Shown here: positions 50,162 to 59,751 of the stretch, one piece after another
Layout: each line of letters begins with the position of its first letter
How positions within the stretch are numbered: the stretch's first letter is position 1
NCBI RefSeq assembly: GCF_030063365.1
Contig: NZ_JASISY010000001.1
Span: 248,001 to 312,000, forward strand
DNA: 64,000 nucleotides
Reading direction: 5' to 3'
DNA from: Cryobacterium sp. PH29-G1
GTDB lineage: Bacteria; Actinomycetota; Actinomycetes; Actinomycetales; Microbacteriaceae
Notes under the pieces: generated by a model
What the model was told of the DNA's origin: nothing
Seen by the model: the letters and a program-made list of their open reading frames with translations, nothing else
The model's database searches: none
Position numbers and translations under genes: made by a program

Positions 50162-51172
50162 TCACCGGCGGCTAACCGGCTCGGCGGCGAGACGCAGCAC
50201 CCGGCGGTGCAGGGGCAGGCTCACTTTCGCCGTTCCGGCCAGTGCGAGTCGCTTCCAATCGCGGCGGCGCGCGGCCAGCAGCACGAGACGCCAGGTGAGT
50301 CGGGAGCGCAACTCCGTGATGATCTCGTCACGTTCCTCGGCATCGTAGGGGCCGCTGAGGGCATCTTTCAGCCCCGAGAGCAAAACGTAGCGCAGCCGAA
50401 AGTAGCCGTATGAGTTCGAACCGATGATGCGGGTATCGAGGGTGATCGCCGCCGTCGTGACGGCTTGTTCGACCAATAGCAGCGACTCGGCTCGGCGCGA
50501 CCCCGAACGAATGATGGAACCGCCGCGCACCAGATAGGAATAGAGCACGTCGCTGATGAAGGCCACCCGATCGGCCGCCGCAAGCAGCTGGGCGACCATG
50601 GCGAGGTCGGAGTGCACACGCGCCGGCGTGAACTCGATCTCTCGGGTCAGGTCACGACGGAACAGCTTGTTCCAGAGATGCCCGGTGAGATCGCCGTCGA
50701 GCAGTAGTCGAAAAGCGGCCGCGCCGGTGATCGGTGTGGTGTCGGCCGGCTCTGGCAGTGGGCGACGGTGACCGGGGTACACATACTCCGCGCCGCAGAC
50801 GACCACGTCGGCGGTCGTCGACCGGGCCGCAGCCACGAGCTTCTCCAACGCTGAGTCGGACCAGTCGTCGTCACAATCGATGAACCAAATGAACTCGCCC
50901 CGGCTCTCGGCAACGGCCCGGGCGCGGGCCCGGGCCACTCCGCCGTTCTGCTCCTGTCGAAAGAAGTGAACGCTCGCGTGCGTGGCCGCAGCTCGCGCAC
51001 CGATCGTGGCCGTGGCATCCACTGAGCCGTCGTCGACCACGATGATCTCGACCGCTGCAGAACTCAGGCACAGCGTCTGCTGCAGCAGTCGATCGATCGC
51101 GCCCTCCAGAAAATCGGCGGCGTTGTAGGCCGGCACGATGACACTCACGACCGGTGCTCCTGCTCCGTTCAT
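50162..51172 (-). CDS. Glycosyltransferase family 2 protein
   Basis: A 336-residue GT-A enzyme. The start at 51172 overlaps the upstream stop (ATGA). It shows VSVIVPAYNAADFLEGAIDR, EIIVVDDGSVDAT, ARARAVAESRGEFIWFIDCDDDW (DxD-type) and HLWNKLFRRDL. It is the last gene of a minus-strand run of five coupled polysaccharide genes (57495 to 50162). Confidence 0.9.
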   Translation of the reverse strand: MNGAGAPVVSVIVPAYNAADFLEGAIDRLLQQTLCLSSAAVEIIVVDDGSVDATATIGARAAATHASVHFFRQEQNGGVARARARAVAESRGEFIWFIDCDDDWSDSALEKLVAAARSTTADVVVCGAEYVYPGHRRPLPEPADTTPITGAAAFRLLLDGDLTGHLWNKLFRRDLTREIEFTPARVHSDLAMVAQLLAAADRVAFISDVLYSYLVRGGSIIRSGSRRAESLLLVEQAVTTAAITLDTRIIGSNSYGYFRLRYVLLSGLKDALSGPYDAEERDEIITELRSRLTWRLVLLAARRRDWKRLALAGTAKVSLPLHRRVLRLAAEPVSRR

Positions 51173-52218
51173 GCCGTCAGCTGTCGAATGGAGTCGGTCA
51201 GTTCGCGCAGCGAGGCGCGAGCTTCGACGACGTGGCGCAGAATCGGCTCTCGGCGGCTGATCACATCGTGGGCGCGGCGTGCGAGCGCCGCGGGGTCGGG
51301 CAGCGTCCAACCGATCGTGGTGCCCTTGATCCCCACGGCGTCGAGGGTGCGAGCCGCCTTCGAGTGCCCCGAGTCGGCGATCACGAGTGGCAGCGCGCCC
51401 TCGGTCAGCCCGATCACCGCGGCGTGCAGCCGGTCGCTCACCACGAGCAAAGAGCGCTGGTAGACCTCGCGCAGTTTCAGCTCCTGCGTGAAATGGTCGG
51501 GACCGTCCCAGACCAGTGCGGTTCCGCCGAGTTCTGCGGCGAGTTTTTCGGCGAGGGGGCCATCGCGTTCGATCTGTGCCACGGCCACTACGTCGAGCCC
51601 GAGCGTGTCGGCCAGACCCCGCAGGGCCGTGAGCCAGGTGTCATCGGGAAGGCGCCCGTTGTAGCGCACCGAGACGGCCAGGAGCGGCCGATCGGGCGTC
51701 GACGCGAGCAGATCGGCATCCGTCGCACCGGTTGCGAAGGCCCAGTCCGGCGCGATGCGGCCAACGCCCATCGCGCTGCGGCTATAGGCATCCCGCCAGG
51801 CTACGAGGTCGCACAACCGCAGGGTTGCGGCCACCGGAAGGCGCCACCCCGTCTTCTCTCGCACGCCAAACCCGGCGTGCACGGCATGCCCGCCGCGCAG
51901 TCGATTCAGAGCGAGATGCGGAGCCAGGCGCAGGTAGCGCAGTGCGTAGGCACGCTGCAACTCCATTTCCCCGGCATTGAAGGCATAAACGGATGCTTCC
52001 CGCAGCGTTGACCGCGAAATTTCACGTCGCCACTCGGCGCTGGTGCGAAACACTCGGTCTTCGTCGTGCAGGCCGAGACCGCTCAGGTAGGAATCCGCGC
52101 GCCCCCCGACGAACACCTGCAGGTCACCGGCTCCGCGCAGCGCCTCCAGAAAGGCCCGCCGCAATACGGTATCGCCCACATTGTCGACCTGGCCCATGGC
52201 CGAGGCAAAGATTTTCAT
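51169..52218 (-). CDS. Polysaccharide pyruvyl transferase family protein (2 of 3)
   Basis: A 349-residue enzyme starting MKIFASAMGQVDNVGDTVLR at 52218, overlapping the upstream glycosyltransferase stop (ATGA). It has VYAFNAGEMELQ, LLAVSVRYNG and VVSDRLHAAVIGLTEGALP. It shares its overall layout with the 42305-43429 protein (GQxDNxGD, GLGL near residue 60, SDRLH, LTEGA), so the two are paralogues placed on opposite arms of the locus. Confidence 0.87.
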   Translation of the reverse strand: MKIFASAMGQVDNVGDTVLRRAFLEALRGAGDLQVFVGGRADSYLSGLGLHDEDRVFRTSAEWRREISRSTLREASVYAFNAGEMELQRAYALRYLRLAPHLALNRLRGGHAVHAGFGVREKTGWRLPVAATLRLCDLVAWRDAYSRSAMGVGRIAPDWAFATGATDADLLASTPDRPLLAVSVRYNGRLPDDTWLTALRGLADTLGLDVVAVAQIERDGPLAEKLAAELGGTALVWDGPDHFTQELKLREVYQRSLLVVSDRLHAAVIGLTEGALPLVIADSGHSKAARTLDAVGIKGTTIGWTLPDPAALARRAHDVISRREPILRHVVEARASLRELTDSIRQLTA

Positions 52219-53456
52219 GAGTGCTCCACGACCCGAAGGAGTACCCGTTCCAGGTCGGCGCCGCTGGACTCCTCCGAAAACCGCGCCAGCCACGGCTCGA
52301 TATTCTCCAGCGTCAGGTCGGCCGCCCGCAGAATGGCGTCGGCGAGGTCGACCGGATGCGCGGACAGCGCGAGCTCGCCCGTGATGCCGGGCACGATCGC
52401 ATCCGCTACCCCCAGCGCCCCCGATACGGCAACCGCCGGGTATCCGGCTGCGGCTGCCTCGACCAGCACATTGCCGAAGCCCTCACGACTGGAGGTGAGC
52501 AGTGCCACGGCATTGGCGCCGAAGTGGTCAAACCAGTTCTCGACCCAGCCACGATGGTGAAAGACCACGTTTTCATGCCGGGCGGCCGCCTGCACATCAT
52601 CGAGCAGCGGACCGCCGCCGAACGACACGACCTCCACGGGCACGCCACGGCGAGTCAGCTCGGCGGCGGCGGCGATAGCGAGCAGCGGACGCTTCTGCTC
52701 GACCAGGCGGCAGGCCAACACAATCTGAATGCCGTCGGCCGATCCGGGGCGGCGCTCTGATCGCGTCACGGTCGTGGTTGCTCCGATTTCCGTGCCCGAC
52801 AGCTCGCCGCTAGCGCCCTGCGCGTGTACCTCGGTCGTACCCTGCCCGCGCTGGCTGCCGCGCGCGGTGCCGCGCAGCTTCGCAGTCGCCGGGTTGGCCA
52901 CGACGGTGATGCGGTCACCGCGCACCCCGAAGGCCGCCACCATTTCTGCGGCAACCGGATGCGAAATGGCGATCACGTGGTCCGCCCACGGATACAGGCG
53001 CTTAGCCAGCCAAACCTTCACCCGGTGCGCTCGAGCGGAACCAGGCAGTCCGAGCGACACGAGATTGCGCTCGCTCACGAGCACCCGTGGGCGCTGCCTC
53101 ACCGGCACCAGCCGTGTCGCGGTCAAGAGCAGCAAATTCGGGTGCGCCTGCAGGGACAACGCAACATCAGGTTGCCAGTCGAGCAGCCGGCGGCGCAGCG
53201 CGGCGACCTTGGGCACCTGACCGTGCGCTCCGGAGAGCGAGTGAGCCTCGACCCCGTCGGGCAGATATTCGGGCTTCACCTCGGCGGCGGTGAGCACAAC
53301 ACGCACCTCGTAACCCTGGTCGGCGAGCCAGCCCATCCAGGTCCGGGCCACAAATTCTGCCCCGCCACCGTGCAGCGAGGGAATCACAAAAAGGATGCGG
53401 CGCAGCGGCGACTGGGCGCGCGGAAAGTCGGGCACGGTCTGCGAGGAGAGTGTCAT
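52215..53456 (-). CDS. Glycosyltransferase family 4 protein
   Basis: A 413-residue GT-B enzyme: RRILFVIPSLHGGGAEFVARTW (acceptor loop), VLVSERNLV, ISHPVAAEMVAAFGVRGDRI, and the donor site LLTSSREGFGNVLVEAAAAG (E-x7-E). Residues about 205-250 hold a low-complexity insertion rich in Gly/Ser/Thr/Arg between the two Rossmann halves. It overlaps neighbours by 4 bases at both ends. Confidence 0.9.
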   Translation of the reverse strand: MTLSSQTVPDFPRAQSPLRRILFVIPSLHGGGAEFVARTWMGWLADQGYEVRVVLTAAEVKPEYLPDGVEAHSLSGAHGQVPKVAALRRRLLDWQPDVALSLQAHPNLLLLTATRLVPVRQRPRVLVSERNLVSLGLPGSARAHRVKVWLAKRLYPWADHVIAISHPVAAEMVAAFGVRGDRITVVANPATAKLRGTARGSQRGQGTTEVHAQGASGELSGTEIGATTTVTRSERRPGSADGIQIVLACRLVEQKRPLLAIAAAAELTRRGVPVEVVSFGGGPLLDDVQAAARHENVVFHHRGWVENWFDHFGANAVALLTSSREGFGNVLVEAAAAGYPAVAVSGALGVADAIVPGITGELALSAHPVDLADAILRAADLTLENIEPWLARFSEESSGADLERVLLRVVEHS

Positions 53457-56446
53457 GCGGGTCCTTGTCTGGGTGGAGTCGGGGGCGGGCCAGGCGGATG
53501 CAGTCGCGCTCCGCTCGCGGCAGGCGGGGTCTGAACGGGCGGGTGCGCACGTGTGTCTGTCGGCAGTAACGCAAAATTGAGGGCGGCCAAGCGCCGTACT
53601 TCCGGAAATCTCTTGGCCAGATGGTCGCGATAACGCTCACGATCGCCCAGCACCGCGAGAGCGACCGGAATCATGCGTTCCGCCAGCCTGGCGCCCGGCT
53701 CGACGCACAGCTCCTGCGTGCCGAAGAGTCGCATCATCCCGGCGACCTTGCCCTGGGTCGACAGCGCCACGGCCGGCACCGCGTGATACATCGCCTGCAC
53801 GGCCAGGTGCATGCGCCCGGTCAGCACGATGTCGGCGCCGGCGCACAGCCCGCGTACTTCGGCCGGGGCGAGCAAGCGGTTGACCAGAATGACCCGGGAA
53901 TCGGCGCCGCCGGACTGATCGGCCAGCCGGTCGAACACGGCCCGGCAGGCGGCTGCGTCGTCGCCGCTCTGGCGCACGACGTGCGGCAACAGCACCACCC
54001 GGAGCCCCGCCTCGAGCAGCGCGGTGATGATGCCGGCATACTCGGTAGTTTGGTCGAAACCGCGGCCGACCAGCGCGCTCGCGTTGACAACGGCATACGG
54101 GGGCGGCGTTGCACCGAGGTATTCGGTCGCCGCGCGGGCCGAGCTGGTGTGAGCTGCGAACACACAATCGGCCACATCAATCACATTGGTGAACCCATCG
54201 GCCCGGGCGCGCTCGCTTGAGATCGGGTCGCGCAGTTGCAACCGGGTGCCCATTCGACCGGCTCGCGCCAGCGACCGACGCACTCCGGCATTGGCGTGGC
54301 CGTTCCAGCTGAAGCCGAGGATGCGCGCATCGACACCGACGTTGCGGGCCAGGCTGGCGACATCCGCTCGCCGCGACGACGCGCGCACGTTGTAGGCGCC
54401 GTCCATGATGTCAGCCCCCACCACGGTCAGCGACAGGGCGCCATTGAGTACCGGCGCCAGCAGGGCCATGGACTGCCGGTGTGCCTTTCCCGTGCCGTAG
54501 ATCAGGTGCGGAATCGGCACGAGATGGGCGCGCCAGGCATGCTGCAGGGGAATGCGCACGTCGGCCGAGCGCCGCACGAGCACCTGAGCCGGCCCTGACA
54601 CGTTTTCGAGGAACGCTTCGATCATGGCCTGGTCGCCGATATTGCCCTCACCGGGCGGGGCGACGAGCACGTGCCACCGCTCACGGTGCGGGTCGAGCGG
54701 GCGCAACCGGGCAGTGGCCCGTTTCAACGCGGCTCGGTCGCGCTGATAGGGGAGAGGGGACCCCGCGGCGAGCCCCTGCAGGATTCGTTCGAGCCGGCGA
54801 AGGATACGCCGACGCGTGCGTGCGGCTGTGCCGGCGCGGCGAGGAGCCCCGCTGTTCATCGATGACGGGCGGTCGGTGGTCGTGGTGGGGCTCTCGCTGG
54901 ATGAGGACGATGATTTCGTAGACTTCGCGGAGCGCAGAAAGCTGCGGGCCTGGGCGATCGAGCGCACGTCTCGGCGAAAGGTCGGCCAGATCAGCATGAC
55001 CACGCCGATGGCCGCGAGCAGGGCCACGCTGCCGAGGGCCACCCGCGCGAACGGCAGTTCGATCGGGATCCACTGCACGGCCGCCCAGCTGATGCCGGTG
55101 ACAAATCCGTAGCCGAGAATGGCGCGAACACCGGCCAGGAACATTGCCCGTGCCGGGGCATTCGTGGCCCGGCTGATCCACCACAGTCCGATCGGCCAGA
55201 TCAGGGCGACGCCCAACGAGTACCCGGCGGCTACGCCGTAAACCCCCCAGAGCGAGCCGAGCAGCACGAACGCGATCAGGAGCGGCCGGGTGGTGAGGGC
55301 AAAATACAGGTTCTGCCGGGTAGCGCCCTTCGACAAGAACACCCAATAGGTCGCGTACGCGGCAGCTTCGAAGAAACCGGCGATGGCGAGAATTTGAAAA
55401 ATTGGGGCGGAGCCGAGCCATCGGCTGCCGAGTGCGATGCTTATGATCGGCAATGCCTGGGCGCAGGAGAAGGCGAGCACGATGGTCACAGCGTGCAGCA
55501 TGATGGTCTGCCCCAGCAGAATGAACCGGTCGTATTTGGGCTGGTCGTCTTGCAATCGTGCCAAGACGGGCAGGGCCACCCGGGTCGACGGACCATTGAT
55601 CTGGTTGAGCGGCAGCAAGAGTAGCTGAAATGCTCGGTTGTACAGGCCGAGCGGGCCCGCGCCGAGCGTTGCACCGATCACGATCGTGTCGGTGTTGCGG
55701 CTGGCATAGCCGAGCAGCTGCGTGCCGGCGAGGTTCGAGCCGAACAAGATCAAGTGACGCATGGGCGCCTTGCGGTGATACCAGCCCGGAAACCAGTTGG
55801 TGACCGGCACCAGAATGATGAGGGTGAAAATACCCTGGCTGATCTGCTGCCCGGCGAGAGCCCAATAGCCGAAACCGTTCACCGCCATGACAATACCCAC
55901 GACGAGACCGCCGACCTGCGCGCCGACCTCCGACCCGGCCAGAGCCAGGAAATGAAAGTTGCGGTTGAGGTCCGCACGGAACTGGGTGGCCAGACCGTTG
56001 AGCAGGAAGGTAGCGGCGAGCACCTGGGTGAGCAGAACGAGCCGGTCATCGCCGTACAGGGCAGCGATGAGTGGGCTGAACAGGGCAGCGATCAGCATGA
56101 GGGCGAGCCCGATCAGACTGTTGATCCAGAACAGATTGTTCTTCTGGTGTCGGCTCAGATTTCGCACCTGGATGGCAGCCGATGACAGGCCGAAGTTGCG
56201 CAGCACCTCGCCGACGCCGATGATCGCGGCGACCGACGCGACCAGCCCATAGTCGCTCGGGTCGAGCAGTCGGCCGAGCACGACGATACCGCCGAGCTGC
56301 ACACCGATGCGAATGAGCTGGCCGACCATGGTCGTCGACGCCCCGCGCCCCGCGGTGCGGCCGAGTCCGGCCGTTGAGCGCGGGGCGACGGGTGTCGCTG
56401 CGTCTGGCGGAGTATCGGGGGCGTTGGGCGGAATCGTCACGGTCAA
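53453..56446 (-). CDS. Wzx flippase fused to polysaccharide pyruvyl transferase (3 of 3)
   Basis: A 997-residue two-part protein in one uninterrupted frame. Residues about 30-490 are a PST/Wzx oligosaccharide flippase (GRGASTTMVGQLIRIGVQLG, LSSAAIQVRNLSRHQKNNLFWINSLIG, GLYNRAFQLLLLPLNQING; about 12-14 hydrophobic segments). A Ser/Thr/Arg linker (about 495-555) leads to a pyruvyl transferase domain (about 565-960; PGEGNIGDQAMIEAFL, IMDGAYN, VLTGRMHLAVQAMYHAVPAV) and a Pro-rich tail. The flippase half exports lipid-linked units and the other half would decorate them at the inner face. Both ends overlap neighbours by 4 bases. Confidence 0.88.
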   Translation of the reverse strand: MTVTIPPNAPDTPPDAATPVAPRSTAGLGRTAGRGASTTMVGQLIRIGVQLGGIVVLGRLLDPSDYGLVASVAAIIGVGEVLRNFGLSSAAIQVRNLSRHQKNNLFWINSLIGLALMLIAALFSPLIAALYGDDRLVLLTQVLAATFLLNGLATQFRADLNRNFHFLALAGSEVGAQVGGLVVGIVMAVNGFGYWALAGQQISQGIFTLIILVPVTNWFPGWYHRKAPMRHLILFGSNLAGTQLLGYASRNTDTIVIGATLGAGPLGLYNRAFQLLLLPLNQINGPSTRVALPVLARLQDDQPKYDRFILLGQTIMLHAVTIVLAFSCAQALPIISIALGSRWLGSAPIFQILAIAGFFEAAAYATYWVFLSKGATRQNLYFALTTRPLLIAFVLLGSLWGVYGVAAGYSLGVALIWPIGLWWISRATNAPARAMFLAGVRAILGYGFVTGISWAAVQWIPIELPFARVALGSVALLAAIGVVMLIWPTFRRDVRSIAQARSFLRSAKSTKSSSSSSESPTTTTDRPSSMNSGAPRRAGTAARTRRRILRRLERILQGLAAGSPLPYQRDRAALKRATARLRPLDPHRERWHVLVAPPGEGNIGDQAMIEAFLENVSGPAQVLVRRSADVRIPLQHAWRAHLVPIPHLIYGTGKAHRQSMALLAPVLNGALSLTVVGADIMDGAYNVRASSRRADVASLARNVGVDARILGFSWNGHANAGVRRSLARAGRMGTRLQLRDPISSERARADGFTNVIDVADCVFAAHTSSARAATEYLGATPPPYAVVNASALVGRGFDQTTEYAGIITALLEAGLRVVLLPHVVRQSGDDAAACRAVFDRLADQSGGADSRVILVNRLLAPAEVRGLCAGADIVLTGRMHLAVQAMYHAVPAVALSTQGKVAGMMRLFGTQELCVEPGARLAERMIPVALAVLGDRERYRDHLAKRFPEVRRLAALNFALLPTDTRAHPPVQTPPAASGARLHPPGPPPTPPRQGPA

Positions 56447-57495
56447 CGCCTGCTCCGCCCGGCGCGCACCGTGCGTCCGGTCAGCTGCAGGGCGCGCAGG
56501 TAGGTTCGATAGCTTTGCAGGCCGAGCGTTGTCCAGTCCCGGTCATCGAGGCGCGGGCGAGGTCTCGGACCGGCCGCGCGCATCCGTTCAAGAGTGCCGT
56601 GCAGGATCTCGGGAGTGAGCTCGCCGTCGTAGAGATAGATCCAGTCGGCCCCGACCTCCTCGGCCAGGGCCAGATTCGACGGTGTCGATGGCACGAGCAC
56701 CGGCCGATCGAGTGACAGCGTCACAAGCAGCACGCCGGAATTGTGCATTTCGCGGTAGGGCAACACGACCAGCTCGGCCCCGCCGACCTCGACCACGAGC
56801 TCGGCGTCGGAGACGAAGCGCAGTACCGAGCTGATGCGCGCATCCCGTGCGGCTTCGACGGTGATGATCTCGCCGAGCCCGCTCGACGGCCGACCCACAA
56901 GGCGCAGCCTCAGGTCGGGATCGGGCAGCGACCGAAACACCCGCATCAGTGTCTCTACGCCCTTATACGGTCGGATCAACCCGAAATAGAGGATGCGCCC
57001 CGGCACGGAATTCGGCAGTGGTATGCCGCTGAAGCGATCGCGATAGTGGCCGTGCAAAATGGTGACGGCTCGGGCCTCCGGTTCGACCGGTGTCGTCGGG
57101 TTCAGACGGATGACCAGGGCGGTGCGGGCATCGAGGGCGTTCAGCGCCCGAGTTTCGGCGTTGTGGCCTACCTCGTGCGGCGCCAGATTGTGCATGGTGC
57201 GCACAATCGGGATGCGCTGCAGGCGCGCGCGTACCAGCAGCGCGTACAGCGCACCGCGGCGCAGTCGGGCTTTCAAGGGTCGCGGCGCGCGAATGAGAAG
57301 CTCCGGCCAATGGACGTGAAACACGTCGTACCGTCCCAGCAGCGCAGTGCGCCAGGAGAAGAAGCGCATGGTCACCGCGTCGGGTGCACCTTCAACCACC
57401 TGATTGACATACCGAGTGGTGCCATCGGGCGGGCTCAGCGACTGCAACACGGTGATCTGTGTCATGCCTGTTGTCATCACGCCCATACCCCTCAC
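56443..57495 (-). CDS. Glycosyltransferase (GT-B, mannosyltransferase-like)
   Basis: A 350-residue enzyme with DVFHVHWPELLIR, PIVRTMHNLAPHE, ILYFGLIRPYKGVETLMRVF and PYREMHNSGVLLVTLSLDRPVL. The HVHWPE/TMHN pattern occurs in beta-mannosyltransferase-like enzymes of exopolysaccharide loci, but the sugar is unproven. The start is uncertain: GTG 57495, ATG 57486 or ATG 57477. It is the first gene of the coupled minus-strand run. Confidence 0.87.
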   Translation of the reverse strand: MRGMGVMTTGMTQITVLQSLSPPDGTTRYVNQVVEGAPDAVTMRFFSWRTALLGRYDVFHVHWPELLIRAPRPLKARLRRGALYALLVRARLQRIPIVRTMHNLAPHEVGHNAETRALNALDARTALVIRLNPTTPVEPEARAVTILHGHYRDRFSGIPLPNSVPGRILYFGLIRPYKGVETLMRVFRSLPDPDLRLRLVGRPSSGLGEIITVEAARDARISSVLRFVSDAELVVEVGGAELVVLPYREMHNSGVLLVTLSLDRPVLVPSTPSNLALAEEVGADWIYLYDGELTPEILHGTLERMRAAGPRPRPRLDDRDWTTLGLQSYRTYLRALQLTGRTVRAGRSRR

Positions 57496-57566
57496 GGGCC
57501 GGTGAAAAAAGACCGGCGAAACTTGAGAATCTGTCGGTTTAGCGTAGCGTGCGCGCTACGGACGCG

Positions 57567-58997
57567 TCAGAGCCGCGCATACCCCCGTTTGGGGCGCGCG
57601 GTCGCTGGGCGGCGCACGGCCGGTTCGAGCCGGCCGTCGGCATCCGCTCGCATCGGGTTCAGGGTCAGAATGAGCAGACAGCCCAACAGCAGGTGCATCG
57701 GGCGCAGCGCGTCGATCGCATTGAACCCGGCGATGCACACCGTGTACGCAACCAGCGCGGCCCCCGCGCCGACCGCTCGACGCGACAGGGCATGCGCCAC
57801 GGCCGAGCCGATCATGAGCAGAAAGAGCACCAGGCCGGGCAGGCCGATGCTGATAAGCAGCTGAAGCATGGAATTCTCAATGGTCACCTCATTGAACAGG
57901 CGCCCGGTGATGCCCGACGTGCCCGGTCCCGAACCGATCCACCCCGTGAAGTTTGCGGCCTGCAGCGAAACCCAGACGCCGAGGTCGCGGGCCTGGGAAG
58001 ATAGCTCGGCCTCGATGGAGTTGTTCCGGGCGGTGAAAGCATCGAACTGAAACAGCCCCACGACGCCGACAACCATCAAGACGGCGAGCACCGCAAATTT
58101 GCCCCACCGTTTCTCGCCGCGCAGCACGAGCGATACGGCGTAGGCGAAGCCGACGGCGATGGCTGCGGCCAGAAGAGCTCCACGGGAGACCGTGGCGACC
58201 AAACCGAGTCCGCTGAACACGGCCGCGGCCAGGGCCGGCTTGGAATTCTCCTGCAGCCAGATGCCAACGGCGAGGGCGCAGGCAACGGCAAAGAACAGAG
58301 CCGCAAAGAGCGGATGCCCAAACGACGCGTCGGCACGATAGACCGACCAGTGCTGATGGTCGGTGAGCCCCAGTGCCCGAAACACGGTGCCCCAAATCGG
58401 GTTGACACCCAGGACGCCCTCGATGACCGCGTAGGCGCCCAGCCAGGCGCCGAGCAGCAGCCACACCCGGCGAATCCAGTAGGCCTCGCTGGTGCTCGTG
58501 CCGATAGCCAGCGGCAGGAGTACTGCGGCGCTGAAGCTGATCGTCCAACCGAGGCTCGCCTGCAGATCGGTCGTTCGCGCGAGGGTGAACAGCGTCCAGA
58601 TCAGAAAAAGCAGGGCAAAGTAGCGGGTGGCTGAACGAAAGGGCGCGGGTGGAGTGGTGCGGCCCAATGTCGTTTTCGCCGGGATCAACCGTCGCAGCGC
58701 CCAGATGACGATGATCATGGTGGTCAGCGGCAAGGCGCCGATCGGGCCGTCCTGCGGCAGGATCCGGGCCGGAATCAGCGCAAAAGTCACGAGTGCGACC
58801 GCCGGAAGGATGTGCACCGGCAGCATGAACAGGGTTACGACGGCGGCGAAAGCGAGCAGGGTCAACGGAATCACCATGATCCCGAGGCCCGCGACGAATC
58901 GAGGCAGTAGTAGGCTCGCCACCACCACGAACACGGCGGCGAGCACAACGAGAATGACCGGCGCGCTTCGCAATCGCCGCAAGATGGAATCAGACAT
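57567..58997 (-). CDS. O-antigen polymerase/ligase-like membrane protein (Wzy type)
   Basis: A 476-residue protein starting MSDSILRRLRSAP at 58997. It has about 12 hydrophobic segments with a larger extracytoplasmic loop between about 330 and 390 (FDAFTARNNSIEAELSSQAR, then GWIGSGPGTSGITGRLFNEV). The GxGPGTxG and NSM/LQLL stretch is typical of Wzy/WaaL family proteins. It would polymerise the flipped repeat units. It lies 71 bases from the glycosyltransferase gene on the same strand. Confidence 0.87.
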   Translation of the reverse strand: MSDSILRRLRSAPVILVVLAAVFVVVASLLLPRFVAGLGIMVIPLTLLAFAAVVTLFMLPVHILPAVALVTFALIPARILPQDGPIGALPLTTMIIVIWALRRLIPAKTTLGRTTPPAPFRSATRYFALLFLIWTLFTLARTTDLQASLGWTISFSAAVLLPLAIGTSTSEAYWIRRVWLLLGAWLGAYAVIEGVLGVNPIWGTVFRALGLTDHQHWSVYRADASFGHPLFAALFFAVACALAVGIWLQENSKPALAAAVFSGLGLVATVSRGALLAAAIAVGFAYAVSLVLRGEKRWGKFAVLAVLMVVGVVGLFQFDAFTARNNSIEAELSSQARDLGVWVSLQAANFTGWIGSGPGTSGITGRLFNEVTIENSMLQLLISIGLPGLVLFLLMIGSAVAHALSRRAVGAGAALVAYTVCIAGFNAIDALRPMHLLLGCLLILTLNPMRADADGRLEPAVRRPATARPKRGYARL

Positions 58998-59178
58998 CGG
59001 CCGCCTCGGGTGGTCGTGGCACTGTCGATACAGCACAGTGAGTAAAACACGGTCAATACACGGTGAATAAAAAACAGGGTGAGCGCAGCGCTGGTGATGC
59101 GATTAGCCGCAACGATAACACGTGACTTTTCCTCAATGTCAACTCCGCCGCAGACATCGGCCAGAAAAAAGGGCCGGA

Positions 59179-59751
59179 TCAGCAATCCGGCGTCAGCCAG
59201 ATCTTCACGAATCCGGCACTCTGATACATGATCTGGTAGGCCCACTTGAGCGGATCCATCGGCTGGCTCGCGCCGATCACCGACAGCGTTCCGGCGTAAC
59301 AGCGGCTCACCTGCACGCGTGCCCGGCTCACGTGATAGCTCGAAGTCACCACGATGACCCGGTTCCAGCCCTGTGTGGTTGCGAACGCCGCTATCGCTTC
59401 GGCTTCGCCGCGGGTGTTGCCGGGGTATGGGGTGAAACAGTCTACCGTGATCGTCGTGCCGGGTACGGGAGTGGGCCGCGCGCACAGGTGGGCGGGGCGC
59501 GTATCACCGCCGAACGCGTCCGAGATGAGAATGTGCTCGCTGTGTCCGGCTTGGGCGAGTTCAATTGCCTTCTGCACGACGGCAGCGCTGCCGAGTCCGC
59601 CGAGCACGACGATGGCGTCAGCGGAGATCGCGGAATCCTCGCGCGGAAACATGACCGTTCGGGTGGTTATTCCGAGGAGGCCGAGGCTGAGCAGAACCAG
59701 GCCGGTGAGAAATACCAACGCGCGGTGGCGGGTGCGGCGGCGCGATTTCAC
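59179..59751 (-). CDS. YdcF/SanA-like DUF218 membrane protein
   Basis: A 190-residue protein. The GTG at 59751 overlaps the acyltransferase stop (GTGA), and longer upstream frames are not used. One membrane helix (ALVFLTGLVLLSLGLLGITT) is followed by the DUF218 domain: AISADAIVVLGGLGSAAVV, HILISDAFGGDTR, NTRGEAEAIAAFATTQGWNRVIVVTSSYHVSRA. The family is linked to envelope polysaccharide metabolism; its reaction is unknown. Confidence 0.86.
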   Translation of the reverse strand: MKSRRRTRHRALVFLTGLVLLSLGLLGITTRTVMFPREDSAISADAIVVLGGLGSAAVVQKAIELAQAGHSEHILISDAFGGDTRPAHLCARPTPVPGTTITVDCFTPYPGNTRGEAEAIAAFATTQGWNRVIVVTSSYHVSRARVQVSRCYAGTLSVIGASQPMDPLKWAYQIMYQSAGFVKIWLTPDC

